This document shows positions 32,092-38,968 of a stretch of 64,000 bases of DNA, one piece after another (the first letter of the stretch is position 1; each line of letters starts with the position of its first letter). Both the position numbers and the translations under genes were made by a program. Below the pieces are notes generated by a model. It was not told the origin of the DNA. It did no database searches and saw nothing but the letters and a program-made list of their open reading frames with translations. The DNA lies in IMG/VR virus record IMGVR_UViG_3300013126_000026, positions 1-64,000 of that record. One strand, given 5' to 3'. This stretch comes from a virus.

Positions 32092-32667
32092 ATGAATCCA
32101 TATGAAATACTTGAAGTTGATAAAGATACATCAATTGAAGATATCAAAATCAAATACAAACAATTAGCAAACAAACATCATCCTGATAAAGGTGGTGATA
32201 GCGAAAAGTTTGTTTTGATTAATCTTGCGTATGACATATTAACAGACCCAATTAAACGACAATCGTATGATGATCATGGAACCTTTTATGTTGATTCAAG
32301 TATTATAGTTGAAGCAAAACAAAAACTACACGATTTATTCTATCAGTTTATCAATCCACATAATCCTGACAATCAAGATTTAATTATGACCATGAAGTTT
32401 GAACTAGAAAGTCAACATCAACGTAATCAAAGAAAAATAGAACAAATTAAATCAAGCATTGAAAAATTAGACAAAGTAAAAAACAAACTAAAGTTAAAAA
32501 AGCAAACTATAAATCATATGGAAGAATTAGTTGACGAATCAATAAATCATTGTAAGTTAGATTTGGATACAGCGTTAAGAGAAGATAAAGTATTTTCCTA
32601 TACCAAATTAATTCTTAACAATTATGATTATAGTGATTTTGATTACTACGAAAAACTTCCAAAATAA
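32092..32667 (+). CDS. J-domain (DnaJ-like) co-chaperone, 191 aa
   Basis: Plus strand. J domain at residues 1-65 from MNPYEILEV, with HPD in NKHHPDKGGDSEK and the QSYDDHG end. Downstream comes a coiled coil about 100-150 (KIEQIKSSIEKLDKVKNKLK), then an acidic tail. The G/F and zinc domains of DnaJ are missing, so it would recruit host DnaK to a specific target through its coiled coil. A start eight codons upstream is possible. Confidence 0.85.
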   Translation: MNPYEILEVDKDTSIEDIKIKYKQLANKHHPDKGGDSEKFVLINLAYDILTDPIKRQSYDDHGTFYVDSSIIVEAKQKLHDLFYQFINPHNPDNQDLIMTMKFELESQHQRNQRKIEQIKSSIEKLDKVKNKLKLKKQTINHMEELVDESINHCKLDLDTALREDKVFSYTKLILNNYDYSDFDYYEKLPK

Positions 32668-32676
32668 GTTGGATTC

Positions 32677-32958
32677 TTATAATAATCCACTAGCCCTACT
32701 TAAACCAACTATGTTGATACATATAGCATAAAATGTTGTCAATAATGGCCAAGCTAGTTTTCTACGTTTAACTGATAAAAAAGCACAAATTGCTCCCAAT
32801 AAACTAAATGGATAGATATATACCATGTTAGGATCTTTTGCTGTAATAGCAAGCGACATACTTGCTGTCATATGGCAAAAAAAACTACATAGTTCTAAAT
32901 AAAATGCTATTTTATCTGATGTATAACTGCTATGAAAAAAGTCACGTATTCTATGCAT
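32677..32958 (-). CDS. Membrane protein with three helices, 93 aa
   Basis: Starts MHRIRDFFHSSYTSDK; three hydrophobic segments. Not recognised. Holin-like topology is possible but there is no other support. Confidence 0.5.
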   Translation of the reverse strand: MHRIRDFFHSSYTSDKIAFYLELCSFFCHMTASMSLAITAKDPNMVYIYPFSLLGAICAFLSVKRRKLAWPLLTTFYAICINIVGLSRASGLL

Positions 32959-32969
32959 ATAAGTAAGTT

Positions 32970-33046
32970 TGGTGCCCCAGGGGAGAGTCGAACTCCCAAA
33001 ATTATGATCCTAAGTCATACACGTATGCCAGTTCCGTCACCGGGGC
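32970..33046 (-). tRNA. tRNA-Leu(TAG) with short variable arm
   Basis: D-arm TGACGGAACTGGCATACG is of leucine type, anticodon stem-loop TATGA-CTTAGGA-TCATA, acceptor GCCCCGG/CTGGGGC, A73, encoded CCA. The variable region is about five bases instead of the long arm usual for Leu, so total length is only 77. Confidence 0.8.
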
Positions 33047-33081
33047 GTAAAAGAAAAATGCTACACGTTAGTATAGCATTT
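33047..33081 (-). terminator. Hairpin terminator
   Basis: Minus strand AAATGC-TA...TA-GCATTT stem (33081-33056) followed by TTCTTTTAC, after the 149-aa gene and before tRNA-Leu(TAG). Confidence 0.6.
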
Positions 33082-33114
33082 CTTATTTAAAAAGACAACT
33101 ACTAAATTGTCCGT

Positions 33115-33564
33115 TTATTCTAAATTCAGTTTAGTAAACTCTCGTAATTCTTCCATAGAAGGACTAGATTGAACTTCAGTAGGATTATTCGTTACAAAGT
33201 TTTGAAAATCACTTTCTTCTGTGGCTCTTATTGATAATTCATTACTATCAGGGAAAGCAAAAAGTTTTAGTCTATCTAAAGCAGCAACATAATTATTAAT
33301 ATTTGGATCTGTATCGCTAATATAATTACCTAAAGCTAACCAAGATTCAATTTCATTTTTAATTGACGGATGAACGTTTGGTTTAAGATTAGCTAACTTA
33401 GTTCTTAGTGTATTTTCCAATGGTTTATTTGGTAGTGTATAACCACTCATAAACGAATTATACGCCGAATCTTTCCTACTTTTACGATTTCTAAGTATTG
33501 CTAGGTATTCTGAAAAATAATATTTTTCTGCTACTTCATGTAAATTTTGATTATTAAACTTCAT
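33115..33564 (-). CDS. Hypothetical protein, 149 aa
   Basis: Starts MKFNNQNLHEVAEKYYF; helical, Asn-rich. Followed by a terminator and preceded by the PP-loop fusion gene, so probably the last gene of that unit. Not recognised. Confidence 0.55.
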   Translation of the reverse strand: MKFNNQNLHEVAEKYYFSEYLAILRNRKSRKDSAYNSFMSGYTLPNKPLENTLRTKLANLKPNVHPSIKNEIESWLALGNYISDTDPNINNYVAALDRLKLFAFPDSNELSIRATEESDFQNFVTNNPTEVQSSPSMEELREFTKLNLE

Positions 33565-33578
33565 TATTATTTTCCTTA

Positions 33579-34832
33579 TTAGTTTACGCTAACAACAAAT
33601 TGTGAGGTGCCGGTTACTACAGTGCCAGGTGAAGTAGCATTACGTATTTTCCAAACAAATGAATAATCAGCTACATAACCTGTGAGTGAATTGCTAAGTA
33701 ATAATCCAAATAGTACGCTATTTGAATTTGTTGTATTAGAATTTGTTGGTGTAAAAAATACGTCATCACCTGCTACAAAGGATAAAGAAGTACCTACAAG
33801 CGACCCGTCTGGTCCTTGATCGTCTTGATTTTCAGTCCAATCAATAGCAAATTCATAGTTAAAATCAGGTGGTCTAGTAATATTAGAATAATTTCCAAAA
33901 GTTGGACTTCCTGAATTGCTACTACCTAATTGAAGAATTTCCCAATAAGCCTGTCCACTCACTGGGGGATTAGTTGAACTATTTGTAATCAAACTAATAG
34001 AAGTACTTCCTCCTCCAGTATTACTAGCTGAAGTGTAAACTGCTCCCATACCTGGATCATTTTTAACACTTCCAACTAAAACAGTTTTTCCAATTGAATA
34101 TTTGTCATAATTTGTATATCGTATTTCACCAGCAAAACAATACGTGTGATTAGGAAATTCTTCACTAATCATTTTAATCATCCATACATGTGTAAGAATT
34201 TGTGGACTACCAATTTTTAATTCTCTGCCTAATGCTATAAAATCACTTTGATCCCATAAACTTTCTGGACAGAATTTTTTAACAATAGGTACTAAATTGT
34301 GTTTCTTACAAAACTCATAAGCGTAATTTATATCATACCCATTAATCAATACACCTTGTGTGTCATACATCTCAAAAATTGCTAGTGCTGGTTTTACTCC
34401 AACATCTAAAAATGTTTGTAAAACTAATTCACTATCTATGCCACCACTATAAAACAATAATGGATTTTCAATTTTTGTTAATTGTTTCTTCAACAATTCT
34501 TTATAGCTTTCACCATCATTTTTATGTATCTCAAATGCATGTGATGGTGTGTTCCATAAATCTCTATAGGCAGGAGGTACAGCAATTCTTCTAAAATTAT
34601 CATCTTTAGCTTGTAGATATTCAAAGCCAGTTTTTTTAATTCTAGGTGTGAGCGTATAAAACTTATTATAAATTGCGCCTTTAATGGCATTGGTAAATTT
34701 TGCCCTTGAATTAGCAAACATGTCATATGTTTCTTTTACATAAGCATTTACAAGTTCATCAGTATGACCCAATGTGTTGTAAATTACTCTAATACCTTGT
34801 TTTTCGAAATATTCATCAATGTATTTTTTCAT
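33579..34832 (-). CDS. PP-loop ATPase domain fused to a beta-rich C-terminal domain, 417 aa
   Basis: The N-terminal 255 residues carry the PP-loop LLFYSGGIDSELVLQTF (SGGxDS at 129-134) and YDINYAYEFCKKHNLVP, as in asparagine-synthase/ExsB-type adenylating enzymes. From about residue 258 the composition changes to Ser/Thr/Asn/Gly-rich beta sequence (SNTGGGSTSISLITNSS and onward) that looks like a virion or Ig-like domain. No frameshift was seen at the joint. Fusion of a nucleotide-activating enzyme with a structural-type domain is unusual; target unknown. Confidence 0.65.
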   Translation of the reverse strand: MKKYIDEYFEKQGIRVIYNTLGHTDELVNAYVKETYDMFANSRAKFTNAIKGAIYNKFYTLTPRIKKTGFEYLQAKDDNFRRIAVPPAYRDLWNTPSHAFEIHKNDGESYKELLKKQLTKIENPLLFYSGGIDSELVLQTFLDVGVKPALAIFEMYDTQGVLINGYDINYAYEFCKKHNLVPIVKKFCPESLWDQSDFIALGRELKIGSPQILTHVWMIKMISEEFPNHTYCFAGEIRYTNYDKYSIGKTVLVGSVKNDPGMGAVYTSASNTGGGSTSISLITNSSTNPPVSGQAYWEILQLGSSNSGSPTFGNYSNITRPPDFNYEFAIDWTENQDDQGPDGSLVGTSLSFVAGDDVFFTPTNSNTTNSNSVLFGLLLSNSLTGYVADYSFVWKIRNATSPGTVVTGTSQFVVSVN

Positions 34833-34858
34833 AGATAACCCTAGAAATTATACTGTAT

Positions 34859-35422
34859 TTAGTCCAGTTTATTTTCTTTATGATAACTTTCTATCTGATT
34901 TTGTAAATTTTGTGGGTTATCCGATCTTAAACTATTAGCTAAAAACGCAGCATAAGTCACACAACTTGTGCTTGTTCCATGATATTTTACACCATCAATA
35001 TATATATTAGTCCCAATAACATATACTAATTCTTTAGTTTTACTATAGTTACTATGTGAGGCTACTAGTAATTTCTTGTTATAAGCACCAACCACAATAA
35101 CTTTTTTTGCTCTGGTTGGGCTGTAATCTTTTATATCAACTGAAGAATTCCCTGCGCTAACGACTACATGACAAATATCACATAATCTATTACAATAATC
35201 ATCAAGTAATATATCAATTTCTTTAGCCCAAGGAATAGCGATTACATCAACTTTATTCACAATAGACAATAAGTTTTCAAATACTTCATACAAATCACTA
35301 ATATCAATAACGTTTGGAACATTAATTTGTTTAAGTTCTACATCTGTATAATGTTCTATAACTTTAGTCATTACATAACCATGACTATATTCGTTAGTAA
35401 AATCATCTAATAAGTAAATCAT
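34859..35422 (-). CDS. Compact subtilisin-like (S8) serine protease, 187 aa
   Basis: Catalytic elements in S8 order: Asp6/7 in LLDDFTN, His14 in YSHGYVM, oxyanion Asn92 in VVSAGNSS, Ser151 in YHGTSTSCVTYAAFLA. KKVIVVGAYNKKLLVASHSNYS matches the conserved strand-loop before the Ser. It lacks the usual prodomain and is much shorter than typical subtilases (about 270 or more). No signal peptide, so likely cytoplasmic or virion-associated. Confidence 0.7.
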   Translation of the reverse strand: MIYLLDDFTNEYSHGYVMTKVIEHYTDVELKQINVPNVIDISDLYEVFENLLSIVNKVDVIAIPWAKEIDILLDDYCNRLCDICHVVVSAGNSSVDIKDYSPTRAKKVIVVGAYNKKLLVASHSNYSKTKELVYVIGTNIYIDGVKYHGTSTSCVTYAAFLANSLRSDNPQNLQNQIESYHKENKLD

Positions 35423-35555
35423 ATATTATTTAATTGTTTAGGGACACAAAGTTGCTGTTATTTAAGAGCTAGCGTAGGCTTCGGGTCTCCGCTTATCGTT
35501 ATTACTAACTACTGCTCTCCCTGTTAGTTTGTCACCCTATCCTGGTGACTGTATT
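35423..35555 (-). ncRNA. Gene-free stretch with hairpins
   Basis: Minus strand holds GTCACC-AGGATAG-GGTGAC and ACTAAC/GTTAGT stems just downstream of tRNA-CAT(35556). It could be a tRNA-processing spacer or small RNA. Weak case. Confidence 0.25.
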
Positions 35556-35629
35556 TGGATGCGGGTCTAGGAGTCGAACCTAGAACAAAGGCTTATGAGA
35601 CCTTTATGATACCCTTTCAACAACCCGCT
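35556..35629 (-). tRNA. tRNA with anticodon CAT, initiator-like (third of three)
   Basis: Anticodon stem-loop AAGGT-CTCATAA-GCCTT. The acceptor AGCGGGT/ACCCGCA leaves positions 1 and 72 as A·A, unpaired as in initiator tRNAs (C·A in E. coli). The three G-C pairs expected in an initiator anticodon stem are not present, so the call stays tentative. Encoded CCA. Confidence 0.75.
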
Positions 35630-35630
35630 A

Positions 35631-36167
35631 TTAAAACGACCATTCTTTATTAACACGTATGCCACCGACTAATACAAATTTGTTTTTTGTAGGCAATCCT
35701 TCATGTTCATACGCACTATTAAAGAATACAATCTTATTTGCTTCAGGCTCAATATCAAAATAATTTATATCATTATAAAACCTAGTACTACCAACACAGC
35801 TATTTAAATACAATATAAATGAATGATCCTCGTTTTTACAATGGTTATGTTTAATTTGATATCCATCAACATATTTTATCATATGTAAATGATAAATGTC
35901 AACACTAAAGCTTAAGATTTTATTATAATATTGTTTCAAGTATTCATTAGCTAATGTCATTAATATTTGGTTGGTATTAATGTCAAATAAATGTACAATG
36001 TTAGTAGTTTGTGTTCCATTTACTGTTCCAAGACCAACGTTGGAAGTAATTAATTTATCTTTAATAGCTAATTTATAAACTTCTTTTATCTTATTTGTGA
36101 CTTGACTAGATATAAAATCAACGTATAAATTATTACCTACAATTTTAAACATGATATATTTACACAA
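35631..36167 (-). CDS. 2OG-Fe(II) oxygenase-like protein, 178 aa
   Basis: YQIKHNHCKNEDHSFILYLN, then NKIVFFNSAYEHEGLPT and VLVGGIRV follow the order of iron block, distal His and substrate Arg of the oxygenase fold. The iron block is less typical than in the other six copies, so activity is less certain. Ends two bases before a tRNA. Confidence 0.55.
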   Translation of the reverse strand: MCKYIMFKIVGNNLYVDFISSQVTNKIKEVYKLAIKDKLITSNVGLGTVNGTQTTNIVHLFDINTNQILMTLANEYLKQYYNKILSFSVDIYHLHMIKYVDGYQIKHNHCKNEDHSFILYLNSCVGSTRFYNDINYFDIEPEANKIVFFNSAYEHEGLPTKNKFVLVGGIRVNKEWSF

Positions 36168-36188
36168 ACAAACAATAAGAAAACAATT

Positions 36189-36280
36189 TGGTGGAAGCGG
36201 TGAGATTCGAACTCACGGACCCGGTTACCCGAATCGACAGGTTAGCAACCTGCTGCCTTAAGCCGCTCGGCCACGCTTCC
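36189..36280 (-). tRNA. tRNA-Ser(GCT)
   Basis: Class II: acceptor GGAAGCG/CGCTTCC, anticodon loop TTGCTAA, long variable arm (TCGATTCGGGTAACCGGG), encoded CCA. Confidence 0.93.
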
Positions 36281-36292
36281 GTATACAATATT

Positions 36293-36832
36293 TCAATTAT
36301 GAACTATAAACTTAAGACCTGCTTGATTAGCAATAACTGCCCAAGCATCACTATGATCTTCGTTTACTGAAAAGCACACTGCCTGTGCTTGTGTGTTCTT
36401 TAATTGACTGTTGCCGTACTTGGCCCATTCTCTAGCAATTAATTTCCATACACCTTTATATTGACCACTAGCAGCATCATCTACCATAAGTTCAAGATAT
36501 TTAGTATTATCTTCCATATAATAAAGTGGACTAACTACAAAACTACATTCCCAATTTGGGTTGTCACGCATATTAAATACATCAATATCAAGTTCGCTAA
36601 AACGAATTTTAGGATCAGTTGTAGCCATTATAAAGATATCATCTCGCCTTACACGAATTGGCACATTAGGATACAAACTGTTAAATGAATTTTTTACAAC
36701 TTTAGCCATATATGCTGCTGCTTTCGGGGCCCAAGTTCTCATTAATTCTTGCTCCCACTCTTGGCCTAGTTTCTCGTCCATAGTGTTAGAAGCTTCATTT
36801 ATAATATTAATATAGTATCGAATATCATTCAT
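36293..36832 (-). CDS. Putative packaged protein, 179 aa
   Basis: Starts MNDIRYYINIINEAS, with IINE followed by A as a T4-prohead-protease-like site; this start is similar to those at 12875 and 15604. The ATG at 36832 was chosen over an in-frame GTG five codons upstream. The body (EQELMRTWAPKAAAYMAK, later WECSFVVSPLYYMED) is not recognised. Confidence 0.6.
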   Translation of the reverse strand: MNDIRYYINIINEASNTMDEKLGQEWEQELMRTWAPKAAAYMAKVVKNSFNSLYPNVPIRVRRDDIFIMATTDPKIRFSELDIDVFNMRDNPNWECSFVVSPLYYMEDNTKYLELMVDDAASGQYKGVWKLIAREWAKYGNSQLKNTQAQAVCFSVNEDHSDAWAVIANQAGLKFIVHN

Positions 36833-36853
36833 AATAATATTTATCACAGTTTA

Positions 36854-36938
36854 CCATATTGAAACACACTCATCACACGCCGTACGGTAGGCGATCAACT
36901 CTACAGCCTGATAGGCATCAAAATGTGCTTCAATATGG
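36854..36938 (-). repeat. Inverted-arm element A
   Basis: Arms CCATATTGAAGCACA and TGTGTTTCAATATGG (minus strand), 15 bp with one G-U pair, enclosing a 55-nt loop with GCCT/AGGC and GCC/GGC hairpins. Confidence 0.7.
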
Positions 36939-37254
36939 CGCCAGTCCCTAAACTGGCTTCATATTATCTTCTGTGTCTTGGACGACGGTCCTCAGGTCTC
37001 GAAATCCGTATGCGAAGTCCACCATCACTCGCATATTTTAGTTGACGGGGCTTACACCCGCCTCGACCAAGTAAGCCGCTAACTCTAGGGATTTGAGCAA
37101 CAGGCTTGTCGGGACTAATTTTTTAAATATAGTTGCCGGTTACAAAATCCGGCGTTACACTTTCGGAGTAACTGTTCTACCTATCCCGCCACCGACTTCG
37201 TTTAAGACTCGCCGCCTTTATACACGCTGATAGCCACGTGTTCTGGTATTGTTA

Positions 37255-37376
37255 CCATATTGAAACACACTACACTATTTGCTATGCTCATGCGGAATAG
37301 TCTAGAATTACCGCAATTATGTACATAGTTACTCAGGCATGATCAAGCCCATGGCTTGCAATGTGCTTCAATATGG
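37255..37376 (-). repeat. Inverted-arm element B
   Basis: Same 15-bp arms as element A, enclosing a different, longer loop with CAAGCC-ATG-GGCTTG and GCGG/CCGC hairpins. The arms of A and B can also pair with each other across the core. Confidence 0.7.
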
Positions 37377-37511
37377 TGACAGTCTTTCCCGTCTGTCAAT
37401 AACGTCAATGTTACACCTGTATTTCTCATATCACTATTGCAGATATGCAGTTCCCTGATTACCAAGCCACCAGTTAAGGGAGACGTTATCTCCACCCATC
37501 AATCCAAACTT

Positions 37512-37586
37512 TGGCGATCCCGCGGGGAATCGAACCCCGATATCCGACTAGACAGGCCGGTATAATAACCACTATATGACGAGACC
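37512..37586 (-). tRNA. tRNA-Asp(GTC)
   Basis: Acceptor GGTCTCG/CGGGATC, anticodon loop CTGTCTA, G73, encoded CCA. Confidence 0.92.
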
Positions 37587-37591
37587 ATGTT

Positions 37592-37665
37592 TGGCATCCC
37601 GGGAGGGATTCGAACCCCCACAAACAGTTTTGGAGACTGCTATGCTACCATTACACCACCGAGAC
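37592..37665 (-). tRNA. tRNA-Trp(CCA)
   Basis: Anticodon loop CTCCAAA, acceptor GTCTCGG/CCGGGAT with G·U at 1-72, G73, encoded CCA. Confidence 0.9.
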
Positions 37666-37677
37666 ATTGTTTGGAAC

Positions 37678-38286
37678 TTACCAGTGCTTTATTCTTTCAA
37701 GCAATTCATTTATAGTAATAGAATTCTTTTCTCGTTTACTTTGATTTTGTCGATGCAACATAAGTTTGCAGTTGGCAGGATGTTTAATGATTTCAGGATC
37801 TATTCCCAATTCAAATCCAGTCCTAACACTAACCATATGATCTTTTGATACACCGTTAAGATTGTTGCCTTTATTACTAGGACTATACCATCCGTATTGT
37901 TCGACTAGCATCAATTCGAATTTATTTGGATAGTCTTTAATATTAAAATCAAAATTACATCTTTGTCTGTACAAAATAAACGGTTGTTTGGTTTTTTCCG
38001 TATACTCAATCCAACATTTAGACGAACAAAATTTTTTATTAAAATGCGTCTTGTTGCACTCTAAACATTTTTTCTCAATTTTATTTTTTCTGTTAAAATT
38101 ATTACCAAGTTCTATATTTTTAATATGCTCAGAGGACAACTTTCTTCCAAAGAGTTTATTGGATACTTTTTGATTAATTTCCTGTCTCTTACTTTTAGTT
38201 GAGTAACCACGAGCACACTTAAGACTACAAAATCTTCCTGATCCATAATCACCATTATGGTGATTTTTACAATTTTCACAAATCAT
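37678..38286 (-). CDS. HNH-type homing endonuclease with zinc fingers, 202 aa
   Basis: Two CxxC...C..C fingers (CENCKNHH...CSLKC and CLECNKTH...CSSKC) precede a C-terminal HNH-like nuclease region KDHMVSVRTGFELG then HPANCKLMLHRQNQSK. This layout is common in phage mobile endonucleases. It sits between tRNA-Trp and tRNA-Cys, a usual target area. Confidence 0.7.
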   Translation of the reverse strand: MICENCKNHHNGDYGSGRFCSLKCARGYSTKSKRQEINQKVSNKLFGRKLSSEHIKNIELGNNFNRKNKIEKKCLECNKTHFNKKFCSSKCWIEYTEKTKQPFILYRQRCNFDFNIKDYPNKFELMLVEQYGWYSPSNKGNNLNGVSKDHMVSVRTGFELGIDPEIIKHPANCKLMLHRQNQSKREKNSITINELLERIKHW

Positions 38287-38328
38287 TTGAACCCTCGCTT
38301 TTTATATATTTAGCATAAGTTCGTAATC

Positions 38329-38414
38329 TGGAGTGAGCGACAGGACTCGAACCTGCATTACCTTTCGGTGTTACGGATTTGCAATCCGGTGCGTCGCCAT
38401 TCCGCCACGCTCAC
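38329..38414 (-). tRNA. tRNA-Cys(GCA) with class II (long variable) arm
   Basis: Anticodon loop TTGCAAA and U73 give cysteine identity, acceptor GTGAGCG/CGCTCAC, encoded CCA. The variable region AACACCGAAAGGTAAT forms an ACC-GAAA-GGT hairpin, and the D-arm is of Leu/Ser type. Standard tRNA-Cys has a short variable loop. Confidence 0.85.
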
Positions 38415-38423
38415 ATTAACATT

Positions 38424-38498
38424 TGGTAGGGGCAGCAGGGATTGAACCTGCGACCTCGATGTTAAAAGCATCTTGCTCTACCTCTGAGCTATACCCCC
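38424..38498 (-). tRNA. tRNA-Lys(TTT)
   Basis: Anticodon loop CTTTTAA, acceptor GGGGGTA/TGCCCCT, A73, encoded CCA. Confidence 0.92.
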
Positions 38499-38529
38499 AA
38501 ATAATTCTTTACATCTAATACAATAATGC

Positions 38530-38617
38530 TGGTGGGTGCTGATGGTAACGCTCCACGAACTCAACTTCCCATCTCTCAGAGTAACGGTTTTACAGACCGC
38601 CGACGGGGGCAACACCC
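38530..38617 (-). tRNA. tRNA-Tyr(GTA)-like, non-canonical
   Basis: Acceptor GGGTGTT/AGCACCC, anticodon stem-loop GCGGT-CTGTAAA-ACCGT, A73 and encoded CCA fit tRNA-Tyr, and total length (88) is normal. But only about ten bases lie between acceptor and anticodon stem, so there is no D-arm, and the T stem GATGG/CCATC encloses 23 bases instead of seven. Either a degenerate gene or an unusual fold. Confidence 0.55.
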
Positions 38618-38631
38618 TTATTCTTTACATA

Positions 38632-38700
38632 CCATATTATAGCACACTACTCATCGGTATACATCACCATTTGACTGTTCGGCAATGTGCTATAATATGG
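38632..38700 (-). repeat. Inverted-arm element C
   Basis: Perfect 15-bp arms CCATATTATAGCACA / TGTGCTATAATATGG around a 39-nt loop, a variant of elements A and B. It ends one base from the 3' end of tRNA-Glu and lies upstream of the Tyr-like gene. Confidence 0.7.
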
Positions 38701-38701
38701 G

Positions 38702-38773
38702 TACACCGTACGGGAGTCGAACCCATCTTTGCGCCTTGAAAGGGCGCCGTCCTAACCGATAGACGAACGGTGC
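38702..38773 (-). tRNA. tRNA-Glu(TTC)
   Basis: Anticodon stem-loop GCGCC-CTTTCAA-GGCGC, acceptor GCACCGT/ACGGTGT. CCA is not encoded (the DNA reads CCC), so it relies on CCA-adding enzyme. Confidence 0.88.
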
Positions 38774-38838
38774 GTATGTACATCAATTGTTAAAGATCCT
38801 GTTTACACTGAATTGCGTACAACTCAGTCAATAAAAGC

Positions 38839-38867
38839 ATTTTACACTAACTACGATTTATTGTCAA
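38839..38867 (-). promoter_or_regulatory. Sigma70-type promoter TTGACA-17-TAAAAT
   Basis: Perfect -35, 17-bp spacer, one-mismatch -10 on the minus strand, 66 bp upstream of tRNA-Glu. With the next promoter it forms a tandem pair sharing the downstream sequence AATAAAAGCAT (plus strand), likely driving the tRNAs to its left. Confidence 0.75.
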
Positions 38868-38919
38868 CTTGTTTTTTACTACTCACTATAAACAACTTGC
38901 TCAATCAATCAATAAAAGC

Positions 38920-38948
38920 ATTATATATTAAACAGGAATTATTGTCAA
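38920..38948 (-). promoter_or_regulatory. Consensus sigma70 promoter TTGACA-17-TATAAT
   Basis: Perfect hexamers and spacer, upstream member of the tandem tRNA promoters. The 38774-38968 gap holds nothing else that I can see. Confidence 0.85.
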
Positions 38949-38968
38949 ATTACTTGCTACTACTAATA

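Larger units (their letters stand above)
36850..37511 (-). ncRNA. Candidate large structured RNA locus, about 660 nt
   Basis: No convincing protein frame. Minus strand holds many perfect hairpins, for example GCCAGT/ACTGGC, ATGCGA/TCGCAT, GGCTTAC/GTAAGCC, GCCGG/CCGGC, ACACG/CGTGT, CAAGCC/GGCTTG, GGAGA/TCTCC and GACAG/CTGTC. Two copies of a 15-bp inverted arm (36854-36938 and 37255-37376) flank a core of about 300 nt. It lies in the tRNA array, downstream of tRNA-Asp and tRNA-Trp. Position and size recall GOLLD/ROOL-type RNAs known next to phage tRNAs, but similarity to them was not tested. Confidence 0.5.

Noticed and set aside
36850-36960. Short protein frame RDWRHIEAHFDAYQAVELIA in element A
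   Set aside because: About 31 codons without a start, closed upstream by TGA, and the sequence is better explained by hairpin arms.
36854-37376. CRISPR array
   Set aside because: Only two inverted-arm pairs, each palindromic, with loops of different length; no regular repeat-spacer pattern or cas genes.
38632-38700. Inverted-arm element C as a terminator
   Set aside because: No T-run follows on either strand and the loop is 39 bases long.
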